DNA of 64,000 nucleotides from Chryseobacterium angstadtii (GCF_001045465.1 NZ_LFND01000001.1:310001-374000); one strand, 5' to 3'; positions 8,276 through 18,348 are shown, numbered from the stretch's first letter. Notes: generated from the letters alone by a model not told the origin. Program-made: numbers and translations.

Positions 8276-8455
8276 TTAAAATTTATTATGAAATATTTTC
8301 AAAAATTAACTTAATTATTAATCAAAGTCCGCTACAGTAAACAGTTACAGGATTACGAAATAATCAAACATGATAAATATCATTAACAATAATACAATTA
8401 AGCAAAACTGTAAAAAAAAGTTCGAAAATAGAACTAAACTATTTAAATTTATAGA

Positions 8456-8866
8456 ATGAAAGTTTTAATAGTAAACGGACCCAATCTGAATCTTTTGGGC
8501 ACAAGAGAACCTGAGATCTACGGCAGTACTTCCATGGAATCCTGTCTGGAAAAACTGAGATCTGAATTTCCCTCTTATGAACTGGACTATTACCAGTCTA
8601 ATATTGAAGGGGAAATGATCAACAGGCTTCAGGAGGATGATTTTGATGCTGTGGTGATCAATCCCGGAGCGTATACGCATTATTCGTATGCAATTGCGGA
8701 CTGTTTAAAGAATATCAGGAAGCCTAAAATTGAGGTTCACATCAGTAATATTTACAAAAGGGAAGAGTTCCGCCAGAAGTCTGTGACGGCAGCGAGTACG
8801 GATGCTGTGTTGTCAGGTTTTGGAATGGATGGGTATAGATTGGCTTTATTGAGCTTGAAAAAATAG
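8456..8866 (+). CDS. aroQ: 3-dehydroquinate dehydratase, type II
   Basis: The product has 136 residues, slightly short of the usual ~145. It dehydrates 3-dehydroquinate to 3-dehydroshikimate in the cytoplasmic shikimate pathway and works as a dodecamer. Visible family motifs are the N-terminal NGPNLNLLGTREPEIYG with the flexible-lid Arg17 and catalytic Tyr22, VVINPGAYTHYS (substrate-binding Asn69-Pro70), and EVHISN with the catalytic His95, followed by REEFRQKSV. The gene stands alone on the plus strand, divergent from the SusC/SusD operon with about 400 bases between them. No strong promoter is seen upstream; TTTAAATTTATAG just before the ATG is at best a weak match to TAnnTTTG. Confidence 0.96.
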   Translation: MKVLIVNGPNLNLLGTREPEIYGSTSMESCLEKLRSEFPSYELDYYQSNIEGEMINRLQEDDFDAVVINPGAYTHYSYAIADCLKNIRKPKIEVHISNIYKREEFRQKSVTAASTDAVLSGFGMDGYRLALLSLKK

Positions 8867-8877
8867 TTTTGTTTATT

Positions 8878-9187
8878 TAACCACTGATTTCACAGATTTT
8901 CACGGATGATTATGCTTTGTTTTGATAGAAATTCAGGCTGATCTTCTGGAATAAAGTTACAGTTCTAACTAGTAGTTTTATTTTATTAACCACTGATTTC
9001 GCAGATTACCACAGATGATTGTGCTTTGTTTTGATAGAAATTCAGACTGATCTTCTGGAATAAAGTAACAGTTCTAACTAGTAGTTTTATTAACCACTGA
9101 TTTCGCAGATTGACACAGATGATTATGCTTTATTCTGAAAAAACTCAGGTTGATCTTCTCAAATAAAGATTACAATTCTAAAAAATA
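8878..9187. repeat. Three tandem ~105-bp intergenic repeats
   Basis: The units begin at 8878, 8986 and 9090. Each starts TTAACCACTGATTTC(A/G)CAGATT, then ACAGATGATTrTGCTTTrTT and a run containing TGATCTTCT and AATAAAG; units 1 and 2 also share CTAACTAGTAG. Units 1 and 2 are near-identical and unit 3 is diverged. No coding frame runs through them. The opening motif is one I recall as a common intergenic repeat in flavobacteria; its role is unknown. Confidence 0.85.
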
Positions 9188-9193
9188 TAATAA

Positions 9194-9220
9194 AAAAGCC
9201 TCATCGGTGATGAGGCTTTT
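9194..9220 (-). terminator. Terminator of pckA
   Basis: AAAAGCCTCATC, loop GGT and GATGAGGCTTTT make a perfect 12-bp stem with A-runs to the left (T-run on the minus strand). It lies 8 bases past the pckA stop and can also stop transcripts from aroQ. Confidence 0.9.
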
Positions 9221-9227
9221 GTTTGTA

Positions 9228-10844
9228 TTAAGTGGTCTGCTGTTGAACTTGAGGTCCGGAAGCGATTAACTTTCTTCCTTCTTCAGTATCGCAGTACTGT
9301 TCAAAATTTTTGATATATCTTGCAGCAAGATCTTTTGCTTTTTCTTCCCATTCTGAAGCATTAGCATAGGTTTCTCTAGGATCAAGGATCCCTTCGGAAA
9401 CATTTGGAAGCTGTGTAGGAATTTCAAGATTCATAATTGGAACTTGAGTTTTAGGAGCATTTTCGATTGACCCGTCAATGATGGCATCAATAATTGCTCT
9501 TGTATCTTTCAGAGAGATTCTGTTTCCGGTTCCGTTCCATCCTGTATTTACCAGATAAGCTTTAGCACCGTGCTCTTTCATTTTTCCAATTAATGTTTTA
9601 GAATACATTGTTGGATGAAGCGTAAGGAAAGCTTCTCCGAATGCCGGAGAGAAAGATGGTTCCGGTTCAGTGATTCCTCTTTCTGTACCTGCCAGTTTGG
9701 AAGTATATCCACAAAGGAAGTGGTACTGAGCCTGGTTTTCATCCAAGATAGAAACCGGAGGCAATACTCCGAATGCATCAGCAGAAAGATAAACAATCTT
9801 CTTCGCATGTCCCGCCTTAGAAGGAAGAACAATTTTGTTGATATGGTAAATCGGGTAAGATACTCTTGTATTTTCAGTGATAGATCCGTCAGTGTAGTCG
9901 GCAATTCCGTTGTTTACCACTACGTTTTCAAGAAGTGCATCTCTTTTAATAGCTCTGAAAATATCCGGTTCTTTTTCCTCAGAAAGGTCAATTACTTTAG
10001 CATAACATCCACCTTCGTAGTTGAATACACCATTGTTGTCCCAACCGTGCTCATCGTCACCGATCAGGTATCTTTTCGGATCTGCAGATAAGGTCGTTTT
10101 TCCTGTTCCGGAAAGGCCGAAGAAAAGAGCAACATCTCCTTCTTCCCCTACGTTTGCAGAACAGTGCATAGAAGCCATCCCTTTTAATGGAAGGTAATAG
10201 TTCATCATGGCAAACATTCCTTTTTTCATCTCACCGCCGTACCAAGTACCACCAATGATCTGTAATTTTTCAGTAAGGTTGAACATAATGAAGTTTTCAG
10301 AGTTCAATCCCTGAGCTTCCCAGTTCGGGTTTGTTGTTTTAGAACCATTAATTACTGTGAAATCCGGCTCTCCGAAGTTTTCCAGCTCGTAGTGAGAAGG
10401 ACGGATAAACATATTCGTAACGAAATGCGCCTGCCACGCTACCTCAACGATGAACCTTACTTTCAGTCTTGTATCTGTGTTGGTACCACAAAAGGCATCA
10501 ACTACATAAATTTTCTTAGCCTCAGAAAGCTGGTTCAGCACTAATCCTTTACAAGAATCAAAATTTTCCGCTGTAGTAGGAAGGTTTACTTTCCCATCCC
10601 AGAAAATTGTATCTCTTGTAACATCATCCTGAACTATATATCTGTCTTTAGGAGAACGACCTGTGAAAATTCCAGTTTTTACCGATACTGCACCAGATTC
10701 CGTAAGCTCAGCTTTCTCAAAGCCTTGATTTTCAGGAGCTACTTCAGCCTGATATAACTCTTCATAAGACGGGTTATAGACTACCTCGTAATTTCCTTTA
10801 ATCCCTAATTTTTCTAAATCCTGGATGATTTTAGCGTGTTTCAT
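9228..10844 (-). CDS. pckA: Phosphoenolpyruvate carboxykinase (ATP)
   Basis: The product has 538 residues, the family's normal length. It converts oxaloacetate and ATP to phosphoenolpyruvate, CO2 and ADP at the start of gluconeogenesis. The motifs are in order: TGRSPKD (61-67, substrate Arg), YGGEMKKG (202-209, with metal/substrate Lys), the P-loop GLSGTGKT (243-250), the metal-binding kinase-2 motif GDDEHGW (262-268), and the adenine-side TGWNGTG later. It stands as a single gene between the tandem repeats and the GYDIA/fabD pair, with a strong terminator behind it and a TAATTTTG -7 element about 36 bases ahead of the start. Confidence 0.97.
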   Translation of the reverse strand: MKHAKIIQDLEKLGIKGNYEVVYNPSYEELYQAEVAPENQGFEKAELTESGAVSVKTGIFTGRSPKDRYIVQDDVTRDTIFWDGKVNLPTTAENFDSCKGLVLNQLSEAKKIYVVDAFCGTNTDTRLKVRFIVEVAWQAHFVTNMFIRPSHYELENFGEPDFTVINGSKTTNPNWEAQGLNSENFIMFNLTEKLQIIGGTWYGGEMKKGMFAMMNYYLPLKGMASMHCSANVGEEGDVALFFGLSGTGKTTLSADPKRYLIGDDEHGWDNNGVFNYEGGCYAKVIDLSEEKEPDIFRAIKRDALLENVVVNNGIADYTDGSITENTRVSYPIYHINKIVLPSKAGHAKKIVYLSADAFGVLPPVSILDENQAQYHFLCGYTSKLAGTERGITEPEPSFSPAFGEAFLTLHPTMYSKTLIGKMKEHGAKAYLVNTGWNGTGNRISLKDTRAIIDAIIDGSIENAPKTQVPIMNLEIPTQLPNVSEGILDPRETYANASEWEEKAKDLAARYIKNFEQYCDTEEGRKLIASGPQVQQQTT

Positions 10845-10879
10845 TTTACTTATATTTTCTATTTCTTTATTGGGTTCAA

Positions 10880-10887
10880 CAAAATTA
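10880..10887 (-). promoter_or_regulatory. -7 element for pckA
   Basis: The minus strand reads TAATTTTG, matching TAnnTTTG, 36 bases ahead of the ATG. No TTG lies at the usual distance, so this is a partial match. Confidence 0.4.
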
Positions 10888-10971
10888 ATATTAATTATTT
10901 GTTAAAGGTGGTTTAAATATAATGATATAAGTCAGAATGACAAATAAAAAAAAAGGATTGTAAAATATTGA

Positions 10972-11877
10972 TTATAAATTAATTATATCAGACCATTGAA
11001 AAACGGTCTTAAAACCTTTTCCCCAAAAATAGTCCTCGTAGCCGTCAAATTTGGCACTCATCACAAAATCTCCGCCCCAAGCTCCCAAACTTTTAACGAA
11101 AACAGGGCAGTCTGCGAAAAACTTCTCCTTAACTGTAGGAATTTCAAGGAAATCAGAGATTTTTTGTTCATGAATCACCATCAACTGTGAAAAATTTTCC
11201 AATTCACTGCATAACAAAACTTTCTTTGTGATATCCGAAAATTCCTCAACAAGTATTTGAGACCTGGATTTCGACTTATAAAAACTGATCCCTTCCCGGC
11301 TGTCCTGTTTTTGATTTAAATGAATAAAGATCAATTCATTTTTGAACGGAGGATTGAAATCTGCTTTTTCATAAAAGATCTCCGGCTTGCTTCTGAAAAG
11401 AATAGCTGATTTTTCTTTTGCCACGGCAATATCATAACCGCTTCCGCCTAAACTGATGGTGTTTAAATGAAAAGGATCAATATCTGCCCATTCTGAAAGG
11501 TTGTTCATTAATGTTGAACTGCTGCCGAATCCGTAATCAGCGGGAAACTGAAGATTGGTCTTCAGGTGATATGTGTTGTTCTTTTTGAATTTAGTCTGAG
11601 AAAGCTGCTGAACATTCTTTAAGGTTTTCAGAATAAATTCAGCGCTTGAAGGAATATTGGTTTCCAGGATCTGCCATTCCTTATAATCTATGGCAGCTTT
11701 GAACCATAATTGGTTTTGATGATGGGCTTCCCAGAAGATCAGGGATTTTTCATCGTTTTTTTCTTCAAAAAAAAACTCTTGTCCAAGCTTGGTAGGTACC
11801 GCCAGGACAAGAGCTCCGTCTATCGCGAAATATTCAGAAGTAAGCATAAGCTTTCCAGGTGAAAATATTCCGCTCAT
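10972..11877 (-). CDS. GYDIA-family GHMP kinase
   Basis: The product has 301 residues and belongs to the GHMP superfamily (galacto-, homoserine, mevalonate and phosphomevalonate kinases). The N-terminus FSPGKLMLTSEY is the family's first motif, GFGSSS (116-121) is the ATP-binding glycine/serine loop, and GGSGYDIA (144-151) gives this Bacteroidota subfamily its name. Members are thought to act in the mevalonate route to isoprenoids, probably as a mevalonate or phosphomevalonate kinase; the substrate cannot be read from the sequence. It starts 8 bases after fabD and is probably co-transcribed with it. No clear intrinsic terminator follows. Confidence 0.88.
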   Translation of the reverse strand: MSGIFSPGKLMLTSEYFAIDGALVLAVPTKLGQEFFFEEKNDEKSLIFWEAHHQNQLWFKAAIDYKEWQILETNIPSSAEFILKTLKNVQQLSQTKFKKNNTYHLKTNLQFPADYGFGSSSTLMNNLSEWADIDPFHLNTISLGGSGYDIAVAKEKSAILFRSKPEIFYEKADFNPPFKNELIFIHLNQKQDSREGISFYKSKSRSQILVEEFSDITKKVLLCSELENFSQLMVIHEQKISDFLEIPTVKEKFFADCPVFVKSLGAWGGDFVMSAKFDGYEDYFWGKGFKTVFQWSDIINL

Positions 11878-11885
11878 ATTTTTTA

Positions 11886-12761
11886 TTAGATGGCTGAAGC
11901 CACTTCTGCAGAAGGATCAATTTTCTTGATCAACCCCTGAAGGGTTTTTCCAGGACCTACTTCTACAAAATTAGTAGCTCCGTCTTTGATCATATTCTGA
12001 ACAGACTGTGTCCATTTTACAGGACCTGTAAGCTGAGCGATCAGGTTTTGTTTGATCTCTTCAGGATTGGTTACTGCTGTAGTTGTGATATTCTGGTATA
12101 CCGGAATAGTTGCTTTTCTGAATTTTGTATTTTCAATAGCAGCTGCTAATCTTTCCTGTGCAGGCTGCATCAACGGTGAGTGGAATGCTCCGTTTACAGG
12201 AAGTAACAGGGCTCTTTTCGCGCCTGCTTCTTTAAGTTTTACACAGGCTTCTTCTACTGCTGTAGTTTCTCCTGAAATAACCAATTGGCCCGGACAGTTG
12301 TAGTTAGCCGGTACAACAATACCGCTGATCTGTGCACAGATCTCTTCAACTACTGCGTCTTCAAGTCCTAAAATGGCAGCCATAGAGCTTGGATTGGCAT
12401 CACAGGCTTCCTGCATAGCTTTTGCTCTTTCGGATACCAGTTTCAGACCGTCGTCAAAAGATAGAACACCATTGGCTACTAAAGCTGAAAATTCTCCTAA
12501 AGAATGTCCGGCAACCATTTCGGCTCCAAGACCGTTCACTGCTTTTAAAGCAGCAACTGAATGTATAAATATGGAAGGCTGGGTAACCTCTGTTTTTTTA
12601 AGATCTTCATTCGTCCCATTGAACATCAGGGAAAGAATATCGAAACCTAAAATTTCATTGGCAGATTCCATTAAGTCCTTAATGTCTTTTCTAGAATCGT
12701 ACAATTCTTTTCCCATTCCTACGAACTGAGAACCCTGCCCAGGAAATACAAGTGCTTTCAT
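11886..12761 (-). CDS. fabD: Malonyl-CoA:ACP transacylase
   Basis: The product has 291 residues. It moves malonate from CoA to the acyl carrier protein, feeding fatty-acid elongation. The N-terminal FPGQGSQ, the active-site serine in GHSLGEF (Ser87) with the malonate-binding Arg in SERAKAMQ, and the catalytic His194 in GAFHSPLM are all present, followed by the VEVGPGKTL tail motif. It is the first gene of a two-gene unit with the GYDIA kinase, and a TATATTTG -7 element sits 21 bases ahead of the ATG. The malonyl-ACP pool it serves could also supply the KAS III at 40432, although that enzyme has its own small carrier protein. Confidence 0.96.
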   Translation of the reverse strand: MKALVFPGQGSQFVGMGKELYDSRKDIKDLMESANEILGFDILSLMFNGTNEDLKKTEVTQPSIFIHSVAALKAVNGLGAEMVAGHSLGEFSALVANGVLSFDDGLKLVSERAKAMQEACDANPSSMAAILGLEDAVVEEICAQISGIVVPANYNCPGQLVISGETTAVEEACVKLKEAGAKRALLLPVNGAFHSPLMQPAQERLAAAIENTKFRKATIPVYQNITTTAVTNPEEIKQNLIAQLTGPVKWTQSVQNMIKDGATNFVEVGPGKTLQGLIKKIDPSAEVASAI

Positions 12762-12781
12762 GTATTGATTTAAATATTATG

Positions 12782-12789
12782 CAAATATA
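12782..12789 (-). promoter_or_regulatory. -7 element for fabD
   Basis: TATATTTG on the minus strand matches TAnnTTTG and gives a short leader ahead of the fabD ATG. No TTG is found at 19-21 bases upstream. Confidence 0.4.
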
Positions 12790-12831
12790 AAGATTATGTT
12801 AAAAATACTCCTTTAAAAAAGCACAAATTGG

Positions 12832-14772
12832 TTAAGGAACTAATCTAATTACTCGGTATCCTGTGTTTACATAGGCTCCGTTTGCTTTAGACTTCACAAA
12901 CTCAAACTTGGTAGCAAGCTGGGTCTGCACTTTATTCATCTGTTTAAAGATCTCTCCTTTTCTGTTTTCTCTGGTCAGCATGTCATTTACAACATCAAAC
13001 CCAACGATTGCATATTTAGGAGGTGTTTTGCAGTATTTACTTTTATAGGCGGCTAAGATTTCTTTTTCGAAACTACCATCTGTATTGATCTTTCTGTCCA
13101 TCAGATAGACAAGACTTGCCTGGCTCAGTTCATCTACTTTTTTCTCAAAAACCGGAGAATAGTACATACTGAATGCTTTTACGCCTTGAACTTCTTTGGA
13201 AAGAGCTACTATCTTATTGGCAAATGCATCTCCTGCGGTATCATTGTCGCTGGCCAGGATAGCAATAACCGGAGCGGACTGCCCTGTCATCATATTCTGA
13301 TCCAGTTGAATCTCTGAAGGAGAGTTGACAACAATTATATTTGGATTTTTAACTGCTTTTTCCAGACCACCTTTGATGTAGCTTGCAATTTCTTTTTTGC
13401 TGTCTGCCACTACGTAAATTTTCTGATCTGAATAAACTGCTTTTACTTCATCAACAATTTTATCAGCATAGGTCTGATCGTTGGTTTCAACAATAATCAG
13501 ATTGCCGTAATTATAGAGTTCCGGAGAGTTGGCAAATGGAGCCACCACCGGGATCTTCTGATTTTTGGTAAAATCCAGAACATCTATCACGTTTGATTTG
13601 AAGAATGGGCCAATGATGAGATCCGTATTGTCCGGATTAATCTGAGTCATTGAGTTTTTAAATGAAGCTTCGTTTCCGGAATCTACGATTTTAATATCCA
13701 GTTTCTGTCCGCCTCTGGCATTTCTTTCAATGGCAAGTTTAGCTCCGGTAAGAAAATCCAGTGCCATAGTTCTGTACTGGGTTTCATTGGTACTGTAGCC
13801 GAAAGGAAGCATAAGAACAACGCTTAATGCATCGCCGCTTTTCTTCACATAAGCCGGATCCTGTTTCTTGATCTTCAGAACCATTCCTGATTTAAGTCCT
13901 TTTGACAATTCAGGGTTCAGAGCGATCAGCTCATCAATTGAAATTCCAAATTTATTAACGATAGAAAATACAGTATCTCCCTGCTGAACGGTATAGGTTA
14001 CATAATCATCAGCTGATGATGCAGGTGTTGCCGTTACTGTGGATTTTTCGTTTCCTGAATCTATTTTGGTTTTCGGATTTACCTGTTCAGTTGCTGAACC
14101 TGTATCCGTTTTCATTTTTTTTACCAGAATGGTTTCTCCGGGCTTCAGTCCTTTTTCTTCCAGTCCAGGATTTAAAGCATATAATTCCTGCTGACTGATT
14201 CCAAACTGTTTTGTAATTCTGTAATAATTATCTTTTGCCTGAATCACATACATAGATGCGTCTACAGATCCATTGATATCAACTCCGCTGTGAGGTTCTG
14301 TAGGTCTTGGTTCCACAGTTAGAGGGGCTGTCTGTTGATCACCACCATATTTTTTGATACTGTCGAGCGGCAAAATAATCTCATCCCCTATTTTGGTATG
14401 AGTATCGAGTTCCGGGTTTAATTTTCTAAGGTCTGCTTCAGAGATACGGTACTGTTTTGTAATTCCGTAAATAGTCTGTTTTGGCTGCAGAACAATTTTT
14501 CCCAGCTGAGCTCCTGTATGAGCAGGTTTTGCTTTTTCGGTAACAGCAGATTTGGATGCAGTATGCTTTTCAGCTTTCACGGTCACTACATCTCCAATAG
14601 CCAGCTTACCGTCTTTGTATTTTGGGTTCAGCTTTAACAATTCATCTACAGTTATCCCGTATTTTTTTGCAATATTATAAGGATTATCTCCTTTTACAAC
14701 GGTGTGCGAGTTCTGGGCAGATGCACCCAAAACCATACATAAACTGGACAAAATAAAAAACCTCTTTATCAT
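12832..14772 (-). CDS. Secreted protein with four LysM domains and a PBP1-type ligand-binding domain
   Basis: The product has 646 residues and a signal peptide (LCMVLGASAQ). Four LysM repeats follow, at about 22-66, 92-136, 172-217 and 258-302, each with the YxI(A/T)KxYGI...ELxxLNP pattern, so it should bind peptidoglycan. From about 315 to the end the fold resembles periplasmic binding proteins of the Leu/Ile/Val type (VVLMLPFGYS, DFLTGAKLAIERNARGGQ, LIIGPFFKSNV, PVVAPFANSPELY). This combination recurs in Flavobacteriia. The PBP-like half suggests a sensor or scaffold (as in LpoA-like activators) more than a transporter part, since no ABC permease is nearby. The stop lies 59 bases from the fabD ATG, and the start is 38 bases past the bshC stop. 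Exact role unknown. Confidence 0.85.
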   Translation of the reverse strand: MIKRFFILSSLCMVLGASAQNSHTVVKGDNPYNIAKKYGITVDELLKLNPKYKDGKLAIGDVVTVKAEKHTASKSAVTEKAKPAHTGAQLGKIVLQPKQTIYGITKQYRISEADLRKLNPELDTHTKIGDEIILPLDSIKKYGGDQQTAPLTVEPRPTEPHSGVDINGSVDASMYVIQAKDNYYRITKQFGISQQELYALNPGLEEKGLKPGETILVKKMKTDTGSATEQVNPKTKIDSGNEKSTVTATPASSADDYVTYTVQQGDTVFSIVNKFGISIDELIALNPELSKGLKSGMVLKIKKQDPAYVKKSGDALSVVLMLPFGYSTNETQYRTMALDFLTGAKLAIERNARGGQKLDIKIVDSGNEASFKNSMTQINPDNTDLIIGPFFKSNVIDVLDFTKNQKIPVVAPFANSPELYNYGNLIIVETNDQTYADKIVDEVKAVYSDQKIYVVADSKKEIASYIKGGLEKAVKNPNIIVVNSPSEIQLDQNMMTGQSAPVIAILASDNDTAGDAFANKIVALSKEVQGVKAFSMYYSPVFEKKVDELSQASLVYLMDRKINTDGSFEKEILAAYKSKYCKTPPKYAIVGFDVVNDMLTRENRKGEIFKQMNKVQTQLATKFEFVKSKANGAYVNTGYRVIRLVP

Positions 14773-14810
14773 ACTCGATAATTATAATTTACAAAAATAC
14801 TTCTTTAAAA

Positions 14811-16397
14811 TTAAATGGCAACAATTATTAATTTGGATTCTTGAACCACCATTTCTTCCCAACAATTTTCAAGCCATGAATAGCTATAATCTGAAAAGAA
14901 TACACTGAAGTTGAATACTCTTTCCTGCCAGGTTTTGGAAGGATGTACATCCAAAAATAGTTTTTCAAGCCTTTCGAGAAGCTCACCCTGTTTTATTTTT
15001 TCTGCATGAAGCAGACGTTTTTTCATTCTTTTGAAAGATTTCAGCTGTCTTACTTCTTCGGCTTTTACCATATTCCCGAAAGACTTCTCTGTAGTTTCCG
15101 CTATGGTCTTCAGTTCTGAAAATCCTTTTTCCAAAAGGAGTTCTTTCTCTTCAAGCAAGGATAATACGGAGCTGTCCTTTACAATTTTCTGATTGGTGAT
15201 CGCTGTAAAGTTTCCAAAAAAATCTTCGATATTCAGATCCAGTTTCTCAATTTTCCCGACTGTTTTTTCTTTGATGAAAAGCATTGAATTTCTAGGAATC
15301 AAAACGGGAAAAGGAATATTCACTGATGCAAAATAATCTTTGAGTTCCAGCCAATACATGATTTCTGCATTTCCTCCGATATAGGCTAAATTGGGCAACA
15401 CCTTTTCCTGATATACCGGACGCATTAAAGCGTTCGGACTGAATCTTTCGGGGTGATTTTCCAGCTCCTGAAGTATTTCTTCTTTCGTAAATCTTTTGTC
15501 TGTATCTACTGCGAGGTATTTTTCACCGTCAAAATCAATTCTGTCTCTGGTTTCAGAAAGGTAGAAAAGGTTTATGTCACGTGGATTTACCTGAACTTTC
15601 CCATATTTACGGGTCAGAAAATCTACTCTTTCTTTTGAGTGCTTCTGTAAACTGAAATCGGTAAGCTCTTCTTTAAAAATATCTTTGATCTGGTTCTTAA
15701 GCTCTCTGGAATCTCCATCTATAATAAGCAGTCCGAATTCAGAGAAAAGTCTGTTCACTAAAATTTTGATAGCCTCCGTCAACGTGTTTCCTGCTTTATA
15801 AGCTTCCTTCATCATCAGGATCAGCTCTGTCCCGAATACGGAATCTTTAAATTCCTTTTCGAATTCGGAGATAAAAAAAGTATCGCTGATGGTAATTCTT
15901 CCTACCGGGCCTCCGGACTTTTCATTGATCTCATAATAATTGTTTTCGGTCTTAAAATGATTGATCTCTGCAAAGTCATGATCTTCAGAAGCCATCCAAT
16001 ACACGGGAACGAAATTAAAATCTGGGAAATTTTCCTTCAGATACGCACAGGTTTTAATGGTCTGTAAAATTTTATAGACAAAAAAAACGGGTCCGGAAAA
16101 CAGGTTCAGCTGATGTCCCGTAGTAATGGTAAATGTATCCAGCAGGCATAAGTTTTCCTGGTTTTCTTTCTGTTTTGAAGAAAGGGTAAGACCTGAAAGC
16201 TGCTTCTCCAGCACATCGGATAAGATCTGCCTCTGATCCGTTGTAAAGGAATTCTGTTTAAGATGAATCTGATCTTTAAAGTGATCTAAAGAAAAGGTAT
16301 TGTTTTCAAAGCCCTCAATTTTTTGGTTCAGAAAATCTTTGACCAGCTGAGGAATGCTTTCTATATCGTTAAATGATATCTTATTTATTGTTTTCAA
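14811..16397 (-). CDS. bshC: Bacillithiol biosynthesis cysteine-adding enzyme
   Basis: This enzyme adds cysteine to GlcN-malate, the last step of bacillithiol synthesis. The conserved TTGHQLNLFSGPVFFVYK block (the nucleotide-binding region), PVYWMASEDHDFAEI with the HxxF/EDHD signature, and the C-terminal coiled coil (from about 405) are characteristic. A longer frame starts with ATG at 16433 (MCGICSTKSQIKL) and would overlap the upstream porin gene by 23 bases. I prefer the TTG at 16397, which gives MKTINKISFNDIESIPQL, the usual family N-terminus, and 528 residues; the start remains uncertain. It lies 13 bases after the porin gene, so the two are probably co-transcribed. bshA and bshB are not in the window. 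Confidence 0.9.
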   Translation of the reverse strand: MKTINKISFNDIESIPQLVKDFLNQKIEGFENNTFSLDHFKDQIHLKQNSFTTDQRQILSDVLEKQLSGLTLSSKQKENQENLCLLDTFTITTGHQLNLFSGPVFFVYKILQTIKTCAYLKENFPDFNFVPVYWMASEDHDFAEINHFKTENNYYEINEKSGGPVGRITISDTFFISEFEKEFKDSVFGTELILMMKEAYKAGNTLTEAIKILVNRLFSEFGLLIIDGDSRELKNQIKDIFKEELTDFSLQKHSKERVDFLTRKYGKVQVNPRDINLFYLSETRDRIDFDGEKYLAVDTDKRFTKEEILQELENHPERFSPNALMRPVYQEKVLPNLAYIGGNAEIMYWLELKDYFASVNIPFPVLIPRNSMLFIKEKTVGKIEKLDLNIEDFFGNFTAITNQKIVKDSSVLSLLEEKELLLEKGFSELKTIAETTEKSFGNMVKAEEVRQLKSFKRMKKRLLHAEKIKQGELLERLEKLFLDVHPSKTWQERVFNFSVFFSDYSYSWLENCWEEMVVQESKLIIVAI

Positions 16398-16410
16398 CTT
16401 GATTTGGCTT

Positions 16411-18348
16411 TTAGTTGAACAAATACCACACAATCCCGATGTTTAATCTAAAATCATAAACCGGGTAATGTGGAAATGCATAGGCTTTATTATTGGAAAT
16501 TACGGTTCCTATCTGCTGTCCTTCTACATAAAAGAACATTTTTTTCACCTTCATATTGATATAAAGATCGGCAATAGGCTGTCCCCCGATAGAGAATGAA
16601 TCTGCATTAGGCAAAATATATTCGTTGAGAATCGGGAAATAATCTCTTGACGCAAATTTTGAAAAATAATAGACTTTCACTCCCATCTGAAGCTCTGCTG
16701 CGTCTTTAAAGGCTTTGCTCTGGAAGAAGAAATTGGCTCTTCCGATGAAACTAGGCATTGGAAGAAGTTCTTTATTCGTTAAGGCATTCTGGAAATGAAG
16801 TCTTGTATTAAGATGGAATTTTCCGAAACTGAATGTGGCGTCACCCCCGATCTGAGAAATGTTCAGTGAACTGCTGCTCTGCTGCGGCGCTCCGTCTGCA
16901 TTGAAATAGGTATAGTTATCAATTCTGAAATAATTGGCAAAAAGTTCGGTCTTGAACCACTTCAGATTTACGCTCCCTCCGATTTCCGTTACGGTCTGGT
17001 TTTTGGCGTTTTCAAGATAATAATTGTATTTGTTGTACACGGAAGTATTTAAAAGATAGTTGAATGAAGGATAAGCACTCTGGAAGTTCACCTTTGCATT
17101 AACGAAATAATCTTTTATAGGTTCAAATTTGATGTTGTTTGCGGTTCTCAGATAGCTTCCGAACTGGCTTCCGTTTGAAAATTCTAAGAATGATTTCAGC
17201 TGGAATTTATCCCAAAGTTTAATCTGAAGGTTTCCGACCGCTCCGATTCTGTTTTCTTTAAGCTCGCCCGGAAGAGCAACTCCATTGACCGTAATCAGAT
17301 CTCTCACTCCAAATTTAAGCATCTGATAGCGCACTCCTCCATCAAGCTTAAATCTGTCATTGTTAAAAACAAGACTTACGGTATTACTGAAATTGTCTGA
17401 ATATTTTTTTGTGGTAAGTGGAAAACCGTTGATTACTTCCGATACATTGTTGTACCAGTAAGACTCCAGCCCTCCCTGATTGTAATAGTATTTATTGCCC
17501 TGATGAGAAAGTGTATGTCTTATGCTGAAAGGAAATTTCTCTGCATTGAACGGGGTAAACTGATGGCTCAGATAATATCTTCTGTAGGAAAACTGAGAGC
17601 TGGACGAAGCCAGATTCACCTGAGCATTCTGTCTGTTGCTGTAATCACTGGCACCACTCTGGAAAAGATTGTCTTCTGTGATTCCTCCACTTTCCTGGTT
17701 GTTTACGTTCTGATGAAGGTAATGGGTAAACAGTTCATAATTCCCGCTTTTGGAAATATAATGTCCTGAAAATAGCGTATTGTTATTGGAAGCCAGAGAA
17801 TTTCTGTAAAACCCCTGAGAACGAAGCCCCATATATTCAAGAGCAAAATTGAATCTCTTCCCGATATTCTGCGTATAGGTAGATTTCAGTGCTGCTCCGT
17901 TTTTCATCGCGGTATGGTAAATGAAAGTCGCAGTTGGTGTCTTCACATCATAGTACTTCACATCATTGGCACCGATGATCATGTAGGATTTATTGGAAGG
18001 CAGCAAAGCCAGGTTCTGCTCCGGGTTTACTTCATATATCAAAGGATTGAAGCCGGCTCCTATATTGGCTACCTGGGCTCTCCCGAAGTTGTCTGTATTA
18101 TTATATTGTGAAAAGATATTGGTTTTGTCAGCGGTCATTACCGTATCAAAAATTTTCTTTTCCGAAAACTGGGTCTGATACAGATAATCATTAATAGTAG
18201 GTTTAAAAATTTTCAGAGAATCTTTTTTCCCGGAATCTATGACAAGGGTGTCTTCTTCTTTTTTTGGATTCTTCTGATCTGTTTTATTAACGACCTGAGC
18301 CTTCACGATAAAACCGAAGAAGATGATGATCAAGAGGATGTACTTCAT
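16411..18348 (-). CDS. Putative outer-membrane porin (Porin_10 type)
   Basis: The product has 645 residues with a signal peptide (IIIFFGFIVKAQ). A short charged linker (about 20-50) leads to a long beta-strand-rich region with alternating aromatic residues and the Bacteroidota putative-porin phrases LIYEVNPEQNLALLPSNKSY and TPTATFIYHTAMKNGAAL. The C-terminus (NIGIVWYLFN) ends in an aromatic strand as in barrel proteins. It has no plug or TonB box. It is the first gene of a likely unit with bshC; the two are not obviously related in function. The substrate is unknown. A TAAATTTG -7 element lies about 20 bases ahead of the start. Confidence 0.82.
   Translation of the reverse strand: MKYILLIIIFFGFIVKAQVVNKTDQKNPKKEEDTLVIDSGKKDSLKIFKPTINDYLYQTQFSEKKIFDTVMTADKTNIFSQYNNTDNFGRAQVANIGAGFNPLIYEVNPEQNLALLPSNKSYMIIGANDVKYYDVKTPTATFIYHTAMKNGAALKSTYTQNIGKRFNFALEYMGLRSQGFYRNSLASNNNTLFSGHYISKSGNYELFTHYLHQNVNNQESGGITEDNLFQSGASDYSNRQNAQVNLASSSSQFSYRRYYLSHQFTPFNAEKFPFSIRHTLSHQGNKYYYNQGGLESYWYNNVSEVINGFPLTTKKYSDNFSNTVSLVFNNDRFKLDGGVRYQMLKFGVRDLITVNGVALPGELKENRIGAVGNLQIKLWDKFQLKSFLEFSNGSQFGSYLRTANNIKFEPIKDYFVNAKVNFQSAYPSFNYLLNTSVYNKYNYYLENAKNQTVTEIGGSVNLKWFKTELFANYFRIDNYTYFNADGAPQQSSSSLNISQIGGDATFSFGKFHLNTRLHFQNALTNKELLPMPSFIGRANFFFQSKAFKDAAELQMGVKVYYFSKFASRDYFPILNEYILPNADSFSIGGQPIADLYINMKVKKMFFYVEGQQIGTVISNNKAYAFPHYPVYDFRLNIGIVWYLFN

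Noticed and set aside
8878..9187. Tandem repeats as a possible CRISPR array
   Set aside because: Units are about 105 bp, only three copies, with homology running through the whole unit; there are no short repeats separated by unique spacers and no cas genes.
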